A DNA stretch of 9,287 bases from Candidatus Rokuibacteriota bacterium. GTDB taxonomy: Bacteria; JAUVQV01. This document shows, in pieces, positions 1 to 5,183 of this stretch. Below the pieces are notes generated by a model that worked only from the letters and a program-made list of their open reading frames with translations, made no database searches and was not told where the DNA came from. The stretch's first letter is position 1, and each line of letters opens with the position of its first letter. Location of the stretch: NCBI GenBank assembly GCA_030609125.1, contig JAUWCW010000057.1:1-9287 (forward strand), read 5' to 3'. Made by a program: the position numbers and the translations under genes.

Positions 1-203
1 ACGTGCTCCTTTTCGGCAAAAGGATAGTGAAAGAGAGAAAGCTGGTTGTTCCCCACCCCCGCCTCCACGAGCGCGCCTTCGTTCTCGTCCCTCTGGCGGA
101 GATTGCCCCGTCGGTTGTTCATCCCGTGCTCGGGAAAACCGCGTCCCGGCTCTTGAGAGAATGCGGCGGCCGGGAGGACGTGCGCCTCTGGGGGGGCTGG
201 TGA
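1..203 (+). CDS. folK: FolK, 2-amino-4-hydroxy-6-hydroxymethyldihydropteridine pyrophosphokinase, 3' end only
   Basis: This is the C-terminal part (about 67 residues) of the folate-pathway kinase HPPK. The enzyme transfers pyrophosphate from ATP to 6-hydroxymethyl-7,8-dihydropterin in the cytoplasm, making the substrate of dihydropteroate synthase. The visible part begins at the end of the family's 'D-x-D-L-L-L-F-G' metal-binding strand: the cut codon followed by VLLFGKR fits an Asp that straddles the window edge. The hallmark PHPRLHERAFVLVPLAEIAP and the 'hP.lGkTaS.LL' helix follow, and the ORF ends at TGA 201-203. The N-terminal two thirds, including most catalytic residues, lie outside the window. 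A GTG at position 3 is internal and is not a start. The next gene is a deoxynucleoside kinase 66 nt downstream on the same strand. The family assignment is confident; completeness cannot be judged. Confidence 0.9.
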   Translation, partial: VLLFGKRIVKERKLVVPHPRLHERAFVLVPLAEIAPSVVHPVLGKTASRLLRECGGREDVRLWGGW

Positions 204-206
204 TGC

Positions 207-247
207 CCCGGACCGGAGCCGGCGCCTCCACCGATGTCCCGTCCGGG
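207..247 (+). other. Inverted repeat in the folK-deoxynucleoside kinase spacer
   Basis: CCCGGAC (207-213) and GTCCGGG (241-247) are perfect 7-bp complements. A smaller GGAG/CTCC pair (215-218 with 226-229) is nested inside. The structure ends about 10 nt before the putative Shine-Dalgarno GGAAG (258-262) of the next gene. No T-tract follows, so it is not a standard intrinsic terminator. In G+C-rich DNA such a repeat may be chance. A role in attenuation or mRNA processing is only a possibility. Confidence 0.25.
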
Positions 248-269
248 TCGTGAGGCTGGAAGCCGAAGC

Positions 270-920
270 ATGTCTGAAAAAGGGAAGAGCATAGTCATTG
301 AGGGGCCGATCGGAGTCGGCAAGACGAGTCTGGTGAACCTCCTGGCGAAAAAATTTTCCGCCCGGCGGGTTCTCGAGGCGGCGGAAGACAACCCCTTCCT
401 GAAGCACTTCTACACCGACACCAAGCGCTACGCCTTTCAGACGCAGCTTTTTTTCCTTCTCTCACGGTACCGGCAGCAGATGGAGCTTGCCCAGCAGGAC
501 CTTTTTCAGCAGAACGTGGTCTGTGACTACCTCTTTGACAGGGACAAGATTTTCGCCTACCTCAACCTCGACGACAACGAGCTGGCCCTCTACGAGCAGA
601 TCTATGCGCTCCTCAAGGCGCGCGTGATCGTTTCCGATGTTGTGATCTACCTTCAGGCAAGCACCGAGATCCTCATAGAGCGCATCAAGAGGAGGGGCCG
701 GGAGTATGAAAAGCACATATCGAAGCAGTACGTGGAGGAGCTTAACCAGGCCTACAATTACTTTTTCTTCCACTACTCCGAAACACCGCTGCTGGTGATC
801 AACACGAGTGTCATCGATTTCGTGAAGAATCCCGCCGATCTGGACGACCTGACACGCCAGATCCGAAACGCCAAGAAGGGGACGGAATACTACACGCCTC
901 CCCGTTCGGTGCGAAGCTGA
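270..920 (+). CDS. Deoxynucleoside kinase (deoxyadenosine/deoxyguanosine kinase-type, dNK family)
   Basis: This 216-residue cytoplasmic kinase should phosphorylate deoxynucleosides to dNMPs with a nucleoside triphosphate in dNTP salvage. A Walker A loop GPIGVGKTS lies at residues 12-20 after the strand SIVIE. The E-D-N-P-F-L segment is at 39-44, and the substrate-side helix FQTQLFFLLSRY at 57-68 contains the Gln expected to contact the base. C-D-Y-L-F-D-R at 85-91 stands where animal enzymes carry E-R-S; from memory, a D-Y-x-F form is usual in bacterial members. The LID is R-I-K-R-R-G-R-x-x-E at 138-147. The length is normal for the family. I chose ATG 270 because GGAAG (258-262) lies 7 nt upstream and the P-loop then sits near the N-terminus, as usual. 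An in-frame ATG at 234 would add 12 residues unlike the family. The gene sits between folK and panB with a 13-nt gap to panB, so it is probably co-transcribed. Base specificity (dA, dG or dC) cannot be read from the sequence. Confidence 0.88.
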   Translation: MSEKGKSIVIEGPIGVGKTSLVNLLAKKFSARRVLEAAEDNPFLKHFYTDTKRYAFQTQLFFLLSRYRQQMELAQQDLFQQNVVCDYLFDRDKIFAYLNLDDNELALYEQIYALLKARVIVSDVVIYLQASTEILIERIKRRGREYEKHISKQYVEELNQAYNYFFFHYSETPLLVINTSVIDFVKNPADLDDLTRQIRNAKKGTEYYTPPRSVRS

Positions 921-933
921 AGGTGCCCGTATC

Positions 934-1734
934 ATGGACAGAGTGACAGCCCGCACCCTGCAGGAGAAAAAGTCACGGGGGGAGAAGATCGTCATGGTGA
1001 CGGCAACGGATTTCTCGTGGGCCCGTATCGTGGAGGAAGCGGGAGTGGACGTGATTCTCGTCGGCGATTCCCTGGCCCAGGTGGCGCTCGGTTACGGCAC
1101 GACCCTGCCGGTTACGATGGAGGAGATGCTCGTCTTCACCCGGGCCGCCGCGGCGGGCGCCAGGCGTGCTCTTCTCGTCAGCGACATGCCCTTTCTGTCG
1201 TTCCAGGTGAGCCGGGCCGAGGCGAGGCGAAACGCGGGAAGGTTCCTCAAGGAGGGCGGCGCCGCTGCCGTCAAGCTTGAGGGCGGCCTCGAGGCAGCCG
1301 AAACGGTTGCCGGGATCGTTTCCATGGGCATCCCCGTTATGGGCCACGTGGGCCTCACGCCCCAGTCGGTTCACGCCTTCGGAGGGTATCGTGTCCAGGG
1401 GAAGGAGCCGGGGCGGGCGAGGGAGATTGTCGACGGGGCCCGGGCCCTTGAAGAAGCGGGGGTTTTCGCCCTGGTTCTGGAGGGAATCCCGTCCGCGCTG
1501 GCGGGCGAGATAACCGCGTCCCTGAAAATACCAACCATAGGAATCGGCGCCGGCAGCGAGTGCGACGGTCAGGTCCTGGTGCTGCACGACCTTCTCGGGA
1601 TCTTTCGCGAGTTTACGCCGAGTTTCGTGAAACGGTACGCCGAGCTCGGGGCGGAAGCCGAGAGGGCAGTCCAGGAGTTCTGTAAAGAGGTCCGGGGAGG
1701 AAAGTTTCCTGATGAAAAAAACATCGTCAATTAA
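934..1734 (+). CDS. panB: PanB, 3-methyl-2-oxobutanoate (ketopantoate) hydroxymethyltransferase
   Basis: PanB transfers the methylene group of 5,10-methylene-THF to alpha-ketoisovalerate, giving ketopantoate, the first committed step of pantothenate and CoA synthesis. The protein has 266 residues, a normal length for this (beta/alpha)8-barrel enzyme. Metal and substrate residues align with E. coli PanB: D45 (VGDSL), D84 (SDMPF), K114 and E116 (VKLEGG). The putative catalytic base is E183 (VLEGIP). GHVGLTPQSVHAFGGYRVQG (137-156) and IGIGAGSECDGQVLVLHD are near-signature matches. Several commonly conserved positions differ: T25 replaces Tyr of the 'TAYD' motif, A48 replaces Gly after DSL, G55 replaces Asp in 'GYD', and F68 replaces the usual His of 'hhT'. 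All core residues remain, so activity is expected. The SD AAGGTG (920-925) lies 8 nt before ATG 934. The 3' end overlaps panC by 23 nt. Confidence 0.95.
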   Translation: MDRVTARTLQEKKSRGEKIVMVTATDFSWARIVEEAGVDVILVGDSLAQVALGYGTTLPVTMEEMLVFTRAAAAGARRALLVSDMPFLSFQVSRAEARRNAGRFLKEGGAAAVKLEGGLEAAETVAGIVSMGIPVMGHVGLTPQSVHAFGGYRVQGKEPGRAREIVDGARALEEAGVFALVLEGIPSALAGEITASLKIPTIGIGAGSECDGQVLVLHDLLGIFREFTPSFVKRYAELGAEAERAVQEFCKEVRGGKFPDEKNIVN

Positions 1735-2686
1735 ACTCATCCGCACCATAACAGAAATGAGGGCCTTTTCCGAGGCCGCCGCGAAAAAGAAAAAAAAGGT
1801 CGGCCTTATTCCCACCATGGGCGGTTTTCATGAGGGCCACCTGAGCCTGGTCAAAGCGGCCAAGAGATTCAAAAAGCGCTGTGACCTTGTCGTTGTGAGC
1901 ATCTTTGTCAATCCCGTGCAGTTCGCTCCCCACGAGGACCTGGGGCAGTATCCTCGCGACCTGGAAGGCGACATGGAAAAGCTGCAGAAGCTCGGAGGCG
2001 TGGCGGCGGTATTCGCTCCCGAGGCGGTGGAGATGTTCCCTTCAGGCTACAAGGCCTACGTGGAGGTGAATGATCTTTCCAGGAGGCTCTGCGGGCGAAA
2101 CCGTTCCGGACACTTCCGGGGGGTGGCTACGGTGGTGATGAAGCTCTTCAACATCATCCAGCCCCAGGTTGCGTTCTTCGGCGAGAAAGATTACCAGCAG
2201 GCCTTGATCGTGAAAAAGATGGTCAAAGACCTGAACCTCCAGGTGGAGATTGAGCGGCGTCCCATTGTCAGGGACAAGGACGGGATCGCCCTGAGCACGA
2301 GAAACGTCTACCTCACGGAAGATCAGAGGCAGGCGGCGCTTTCGCTGCGCCGCGCCCTGGAGGTGGCGGAAAAGCTTATCGTCGCCGGGGAGCGAAACGC
2401 CTCGATCATCGTATCGAACATGAGAGAGGTCATCCGTTCTCAACCCGGGGCCGACGTGGACTACATTTCGATCTGCCACCCTGAAACGCTTACCGACCTG
2501 GAAGCAGTTGAGTTCAAGACTCTTATAGCCCTGGCGGTGAGAATCGGCAGGACGAGACTGATCGACAACCTTCTCGTGGACCTGGTGGTACTGGACAAGA
2601 AAGAAAAGCTCAGAAAAGCTAAGAAGGCCGCCGAAGCGAAAGGCCCGAAGAAGGCAGCAAGGAAAAAGGAAAAACAGCGTTCATGA
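1712..2686 (+). CDS. panC: PanC, pantothenate synthetase (pantoate--beta-alanine ligase) with a lysine-rich C-terminal tail
   Basis: PanC condenses pantoate with beta-alanine through a pantoyl-adenylate intermediate, using ATP, in the cytoplasm. The nucleotidylyltransferase fold shows [10 protein letters not shown] at 34-43 (the HIGH-like ATP motif), V-S-I-F-V-N-P-x-Q-F at 62-71, [15 protein letters not shown] at 128-142, FFGEKDYQQ at 155-163, and ALSTRN at 193-198 in the KMSKS-like position (usually SSRN). The protein has 324 residues against about 280 for typical PanC. The extra length is a tail from about residue 295 made largely of Lys, Arg, Ala and Glu, with no recognisable fold. Start ATG 1712 has a strong SD, GGGGAGG (1694-1700), and lies inside the panB 3' end. 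The stop overlaps the panD start as ATGA (2683-2686), which implies translational coupling. There is also a Lys run at residues 25-29 (A-rich codons). Assignment is secure; the tail's function is unknown. Confidence 0.95.
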   Translation: MKKTSSIKLIRTITEMRAFSEAAAKKKKKVGLIPTMGGFHEGHLSLVKAAKRFKKRCDLVVVSIFVNPVQFAPHEDLGQYPRDLEGDMEKLQKLGGVAAVFAPEAVEMFPSGYKAYVEVNDLSRRLCGRNRSGHFRGVATVVMKLFNIIQPQVAFFGEKDYQQALIVKKMVKDLNLQVEIERRPIVRDKDGIALSTRNVYLTEDQRQAALSLRRALEVAEKLIVAGERNASIIVSNMREVIRSQPGADVDYISICHPETLTDLEAVEFKTLIALAVRIGRTRLIDNLLVDLVVLDKKEKLRKAKKAAEAKGPKKAARKKEKQRS

Positions 2687-3039
2687 AAAGGAACATGCTC
2701 AAGTCCAAGATCCACAAGGCCACAGTGACGGACAGGAGGCTCGATTACGAGGGATCGGCAACGATTGACGCAGCTCTCATGAAAGCTGTCGACATTCTCC
2801 ACCACGAGAACATCCAGGTGTACAATCTGACCAACGGAAAGCGTTTTGAGACCTACGCCATCGAGGCCCCCGAGGGCTCCGGCGAAATTTGCGTCAATGG
2901 GGCCGCCGCCCACCTTGTGGAGAAGGGCGACGAGGTCATCATCGCTTCCTACGCCTTTTACGACGAGGAAGAGGTGAAGACCCTGAAGCCCGGCATCATC
3001 GTCCTCGACGAGCAGAACAGGATCGTCAGAAAGGTCTAA
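2683..3039 (+). CDS. panD: PanD, aspartate 1-decarboxylase proenzyme (pyruvoyl-dependent)
   Basis: PanD decarboxylates L-aspartate to beta-alanine, the second substrate of PanC. It is made as a pi-protein that self-cleaves between G24 and S25, turning S25 into the pyruvoyl cofactor. The site is visible as YEGSATID (22-29) and the numbering matches E. coli PanD exactly. Other key residues are K9 and H11 ([10 protein letters not shown]), R54, T57 and Y58 ([10 protein letters not shown]), and N72 with A74-A76 (VNGAAA). The length of 118 aa is close to the usual 115-130. ATG 2683 overlaps the panC stop by 4 nt, and the A/G-rich end of panC (AAGGAAAAA, 2669-2677) can serve as the SD. It is the last gene of the block before a 245-nt gap that leads to mraZ on the same strand. 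This is the self-cleaving E. coli-type family rather than a PLP enzyme. Cleavage in many enteric bacteria needs PanM/PanZ, which is not seen here. Confidence 0.97.
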   Translation: MKRNMLKSKIHKATVTDRRLDYEGSATIDAALMKAVDILHHENIQVYNLTNGKRFETYAIEAPEGSGEICVNGAAAHLVEKGDEVIIASYAFYDEEEVKTLKPGIIVLDEQNRIVRKV

Positions 3040-3206
3040 CCCCTCCTCCGCTGTCTCCTCCTCGGTCCTCAGCCCGGCCTTTGCCCTGAGAGGCCACGCA
3101 CTCCTCCCGACAAGTCCCGAAAAAATCTTTTATGTCAGTATGTTAAGATCCAGACCCCTTCGCTGTCCCGGCCCCACTGGAAGCTGCGCCGACAGGTCTT
3201 TTCTCC
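3040..3206 (+). other. Intergenic region between panD and the mraZ promoter; weak hairpin, no clear terminator
   Basis: No credible gene was found here. The only local structure of note is GGCCTTT (3076-3082) with AGAGGCC (3089-3095), a 7-bp stem including one G-T wobble and a 6-nt loop. It lacks a following T-tract, so it is at best a weak or factor-dependent terminator for the pan block. A short A-tract followed by a T-run (about 3120-3132, AAAAAATCTTTT) marks the only A+T-rich patch. It lies about 75 bp upstream of the promoter -35, too far for a normal UP element. Read-through from panD into mraZ is possible. Confidence 0.4.
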
Positions 3207-3235
3207 TTGACACACCCATATACATGAACTAAACT
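3207..3235 (+). promoter_or_regulatory. Sigma70-type promoter of the mraZ/dcw cluster
   Basis: A perfect -35 TTGACA (3207-3212) is separated by exactly 17 nt from a -10 TAAACT (3230-3235), which matches TATAAT at four of six positions. The predicted start point is about 3241-3243, some 50 nt before the mraZ start codon. The TGGG operator repeats begin at 3245, immediately downstream. Position, spacing and the adjacent operator all support this as the main promoter of the division and cell wall genes that follow. The start point itself is inferred. Confidence 0.8.
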
Positions 3236-3244
3236 CCGTCGAAG

Positions 3245-3269
3245 TGGGGAGAAGTGGGGAAAGGTGGGA
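3245..3269 (+). promoter_or_regulatory. MraZ box: three TGGGN direct repeats at 10-bp spacing
   Basis: TGGGG (3245-3249), TGGGG (3255-3259) and TGGGA (3265-3269) are separated by 5-nt spacers, so the same helix face is presented every turn. The first two repeats are two identical 10-nt units (GAAGTGGGGA). This matches the TGGGN-N5 operator at which E. coli MraZ represses its own mraZ-dcw promoter. Here the box starts about 3 nt after the predicted transcription start and ends 25 nt before the mraZ start codon. Bound MraZ oligomer would therefore block initiation or promoter escape. Confidence 0.88.
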
Positions 3270-3280
3270 TAGGTTCCCAG

Positions 3281-3287
3281 AGAGGTG
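3281..3287 (+). promoter_or_regulatory. Shine-Dalgarno of mraZ, supporting a TTG start
   Basis: AGAGGTG (3281-3287) closely matches the anti-SD complement AGGAGGTG and lies 6 nt before the TTG at 3294. It overlaps the alternative GTG start at 3285, for which no well-placed SD exists. This favours TTG 3294. Confidence 0.6.
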
Positions 3288-3293
3288 GCGGGC

Positions 3294-3746
3294 TTGTTCA
3301 AAGGGCGTTACTCACACACGCTTGATTCCAAGGGGCGGCTGAGCATACCGTCCAAGTTCCGTGAAGTTCTCTCGGAGCACCAGGAAGATGTGCTCATTCT
3401 GACGAACTTCGACTCGTGCCTCCTCGGCTTCACCCGTGAGGAGTGGCGACTCCTGGAAGAGAAGATCCGCGGCCAGTCAATGTTCTCCACCATGCTTCGC
3501 AAGGACATGAGGGCCTTTGTCAGGTATTTCTTCTCCGGAGCGTCGGAATGCCCCCTGGACCGCCAGGGAAGGATTCTCATTCCTCCCACCCTGAGAGAGT
3601 TCGCCGGTCTCGAGAAGGAAGTGGTCCTCACGGGAGTGGCCAACAGAATAGAGATCTGGAGCAAGGAGAGGTGGGGGGCTTTCCTGAGCGATTCGCAGGA
3701 GAACTTCGAAGAGATCGCCGCCAAGCTCGTCGACCTGGAGATGTGA
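3294..3746 (+). CDS. mraZ: MraZ, transcriptional regulator of the dcw cluster
   Basis: MraZ is a nucleoid-associated DNA-binding protein built from two tandem SpoVT/AbrB-like MraZ domains that assembles into a ring. In E. coli it represses its own operon by binding TGGGN repeats. The two signature motifs are D-S-K-G-R-L-S-I-P at residues 11-19 and D-R-Q-G-R-I-L-I-P at 89-97, each followed by a (K/L)-(F/L)-R-E helix. With the TTG start the protein is 150 aa and opens M-F-K-G-R-Y-S-H-T-L-D, the usual MraZ N-terminus. GTG 3285 would add three residues (M-A-G) before the family start and lacks an SD, so I prefer TTG 3294. The MraZ box lies directly upstream, so autoregulation is expected. rsmH begins 1 nt after the mraZ stop, the standard pairing. 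Family certainty is very high; only the start is debatable. Confidence 0.95.
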   Translation: MFKGRYSHTLDSKGRLSIPSKFREVLSEHQEDVLILTNFDSCLLGFTREEWRLLEEKIRGQSMFSTMLRKDMRAFVRYFFSGASECPLDRQGRILIPPTLREFAGLEKEVVLTGVANRIEIWSKERWGAFLSDSQENFEEIAAKLVDLEM

Positions 3747-3747
3747 T

Positions 3748-4668
3748 GTGTCGGAGGCGCGGATCCACCAGCCTGTCATGGTCAGGGAGGTGGTCGATCT
3801 CCTCGCTTGCGGACCGGGCAAGACTTTTGTCGATGCCACCGTCGGATGCGGAGGACACGCGGCCTCCATACTGGAGGCCAGTTCACCCGACGGCTCGCTC
3901 ATAGGAATTGACCAGGACCGGGAAGCGCTGGAGCAGGCCGAAAAGGCCCTGGAGAGATACCGGGGGCGCTTCGTGCTCTGTCATGCCAACTTCAGGGACC
4001 TGGGCGACGTTCTTCAGCAGCAGAAAGTTGAACGGGTGGACGGGCTCCTGCTCGATCTCGGCCTCTCGTCGCTTCAGGTAGACAGGGCCGAAAGGGGTTT
4101 CAGCTTCAGGAACGACGCGCCTCTCGACATGAGGATGGACCAGGAGGCGAAGATGACGGCGGACCGTTTCATCAGGGAGACGCCGGAGGAGAAACTGGCG
4201 ATGCTGATCAGGACCTACGGTGAGGAGCGGAGAGCGGGGACCATAGCCCGCGCCATCAAGGATGCGGCGGCGCAGGCTCCGCTCACCACGGCGACGCTGG
4301 CGGATGCCGTGGAAGGCGCACTCGGCGGCCGGCGGCCCAGGAGGGGGAGGATACACCCCGCCACAAGAACGTTCCAGGCCCTGAGGATAGCAGTCAACGC
4401 GGAGATGGAAGCACTCGAGCAGGTGCTGGAGCAGATGCCGCGGCTGCTTGGCCCCGCAGGAAGGTGCTGCTGCATCGCCTACCACTCGCTGGAGGACAGG
4501 ATAGTCAAGAACGTTTTTCGGGACCTGGCCGGGAGAGGTATGGAGAGGCGCGAGCCGGTGGTGGACCTTCTCACCAGAAAGCCCGTGCGGCCCGGACCCG
4601 AAGAGGTCCGGAGGAATCCCCGGTCCCGCTCTGCCCGCCTCCGGGCGGTCCGCAGAAAGGAGAACTGA
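3748..4668 (+). CDS. rsmH: RsmH (MraW), 16S rRNA (cytosine-1402-N4)-methyltransferase
   Basis: RsmH is a SAM-dependent methyltransferase that adds the N4-methyl group to C1402 in the ribosomal P site (the 2'-O-methyl comes from RsmI). The protein has 306 residues, a typical length. IHQPVMVREVVDLL at 6-19 is the family opening. DATVGCGGHA (29-38) is the SAM-binding motif I, followed by G-I-D-Q-D at 53-57 and D-L-G-L-S-S at 103-108. RGFSF (116-120), YGEER (157-161), HPATRTFQALRIAVN (203-217), YHSLEDRIVK (245-254) and NPRSRSARLRA (290-300) complete the signature set, so nothing is missing. GTG 3748 has the SD GGAG (3737-3740) inside the mraZ 3' end at 7 nt, and the intergenic gap is a single base, so the two genes are coupled. 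An ATG at 3746 is in another frame. Co-transcription with mraZ from the upstream promoter is expected. Confidence 0.96.
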   Translation: MSEARIHQPVMVREVVDLLACGPGKTFVDATVGCGGHAASILEASSPDGSLIGIDQDREALEQAEKALERYRGRFVLCHANFRDLGDVLQQQKVERVDGLLLDLGLSSLQVDRAERGFSFRNDAPLDMRMDQEAKMTADRFIRETPEEKLAMLIRTYGEERRAGTIARAIKDAAAQAPLTTATLADAVEGALGGRRPRRGRIHPATRTFQALRIAVNAEMEALEQVLEQMPRLLGPAGRCCCIAYHSLEDRIVKNVFRDLAGRGMERREPVVDLLTRKPVRPGPEEVRRNPRSRSARLRAVRRKEN

Positions 4669-4675
4669 CAGGCTC

Positions 4676-5131
4676 ATGTCGCACGCACTGCCAAGGGAAT
4701 GGTTCGGCGCCTCCATCAGGAACGATGGACTGAAGCGGGAAAAGGCCCGGATGAGGCTCGGCTCCATAGCGGCCTATCTTCTGGTGGTGGCGGTTCCGGT
4801 GGCGGCCCTGCTCTTCTACATCCTCCAGGGCGTTCAGGTCATCAGGGCCGGGTACGAGATCGACCAGTTCCGCAGGGAGCACCAGGCCCTTCAGGCGGAG
4901 CGCGATCAGCTTGTGGTGGAGCTGGCGAGCCTGCAGAACCTGGATGTCGTGGCCGAACTGGCCGTCAGGGACCTGGGCATGGTCCTCCTGACACCTGAGC
5001 AGGTGGTGACGGTGAGGGTGCCGGAGACCCGGGAAGAGAATGCCGCCGGACACGTGCAGGGCGGAAAGGAAACGAAGCGGGCGCAGAGAGGGTTGTCGGT
5101 CCGGCTGCGCACAATTATAGAGGCGCTGTAA
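4676..5131 (+). CDS. ftsL: FtsL-like cell division protein
   Basis: This 151-residue bitopic membrane protein has the size, topology and position of FtsL. FtsL forms a periplasmic coiled coil with FtsB, bridges FtsQ to FtsW/FtsI, and helps activate septal peptidoglycan synthesis. A basic cytoplasmic N-terminus (about 1-27, with K20-R27) leads to one transmembrane helix at about 29-51 (AAYLLVVAVPVAALLFYIL). A heptad-like helix follows at about 58-90, then the FtsL-type motif L-A-V-R-D-L-G-M-x-x-L-T-P-E-Q-V-V-T-V at 95-113. The tail after about 118 is polar and probably disordered. Sequence conservation in FtsL is low, so the call rests on topology, that motif and location between rsmH and ftsI. 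The start at ATG 4676 is uncertain: AGGAG (4658-4662) is 13 nt away. ATG 4751 (residue 26) would start just before the membrane helix and is the alternative. The gap after rsmH is 7 nt. Confidence 0.85.
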   Translation: MSHALPREWFGASIRNDGLKREKARMRLGSIAAYLLVVAVPVAALLFYILQGVQVIRAGYEIDQFRREHQALQAERDQLVVELASLQNLDVVAELAVRDLGMVLLTPEQVVTVRVPETREENAAGHVQGGKETKRAQRGLSVRLRTIIEAL

Positions 5132-5159
5132 GGGGGAGGGCTGCAGGGAACGCTCCCCC
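5132..5159 (+). other. Hairpin in the ftsL-ftsI spacer
   Basis: GGGGGAG (5132-5138) immediately after the ftsL stop is perfectly complementary to CTCCCCC (5153-5159), giving a 7-bp G-C-rich stem with a 14-nt loop. The loop contains an SD-like AGGGAA (5144-5149). No T-run follows, so it is not a typical intrinsic terminator. It lies 24 nt before the preferred ftsI start. It could be a processing or stability element, or modulate ftsI translation; none of this is proven. Confidence 0.4.
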
Positions 5160-5183
5160 AATCTGTTGCGAAGACAAGAGGAA

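Noticed and set aside
234-269. Upstream ATG extending the deoxynucleoside kinase by 12 residues
   Set aside because: The added residues do not resemble the family N-terminus, and ATG 270 has an SD at normal spacing.
3241-3270. Three short direct repeats considered as a CRISPR or tandem-repeat array
   Set aside because: The units are 5 nt with 5-nt spacers and sit at the mraZ promoter, so the MraZ operator explains them fully.
3443-3904. Plus-strand frame bridging mraZ and rsmH in another phase
   Set aside because: It overlaps two confident genes out of frame and its translation has no family features.
3883-4767. Minus-strand open frame (294 codons) opposite rsmH
   Set aside because: It is the shadow of rsmH, whose complete signature motifs fix the coding strand.
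5132-5159. ftsL-ftsI hairpin as an intrinsic terminator
   Set aside because: No T-tract follows and essential downstream genes depend on the same transcript.
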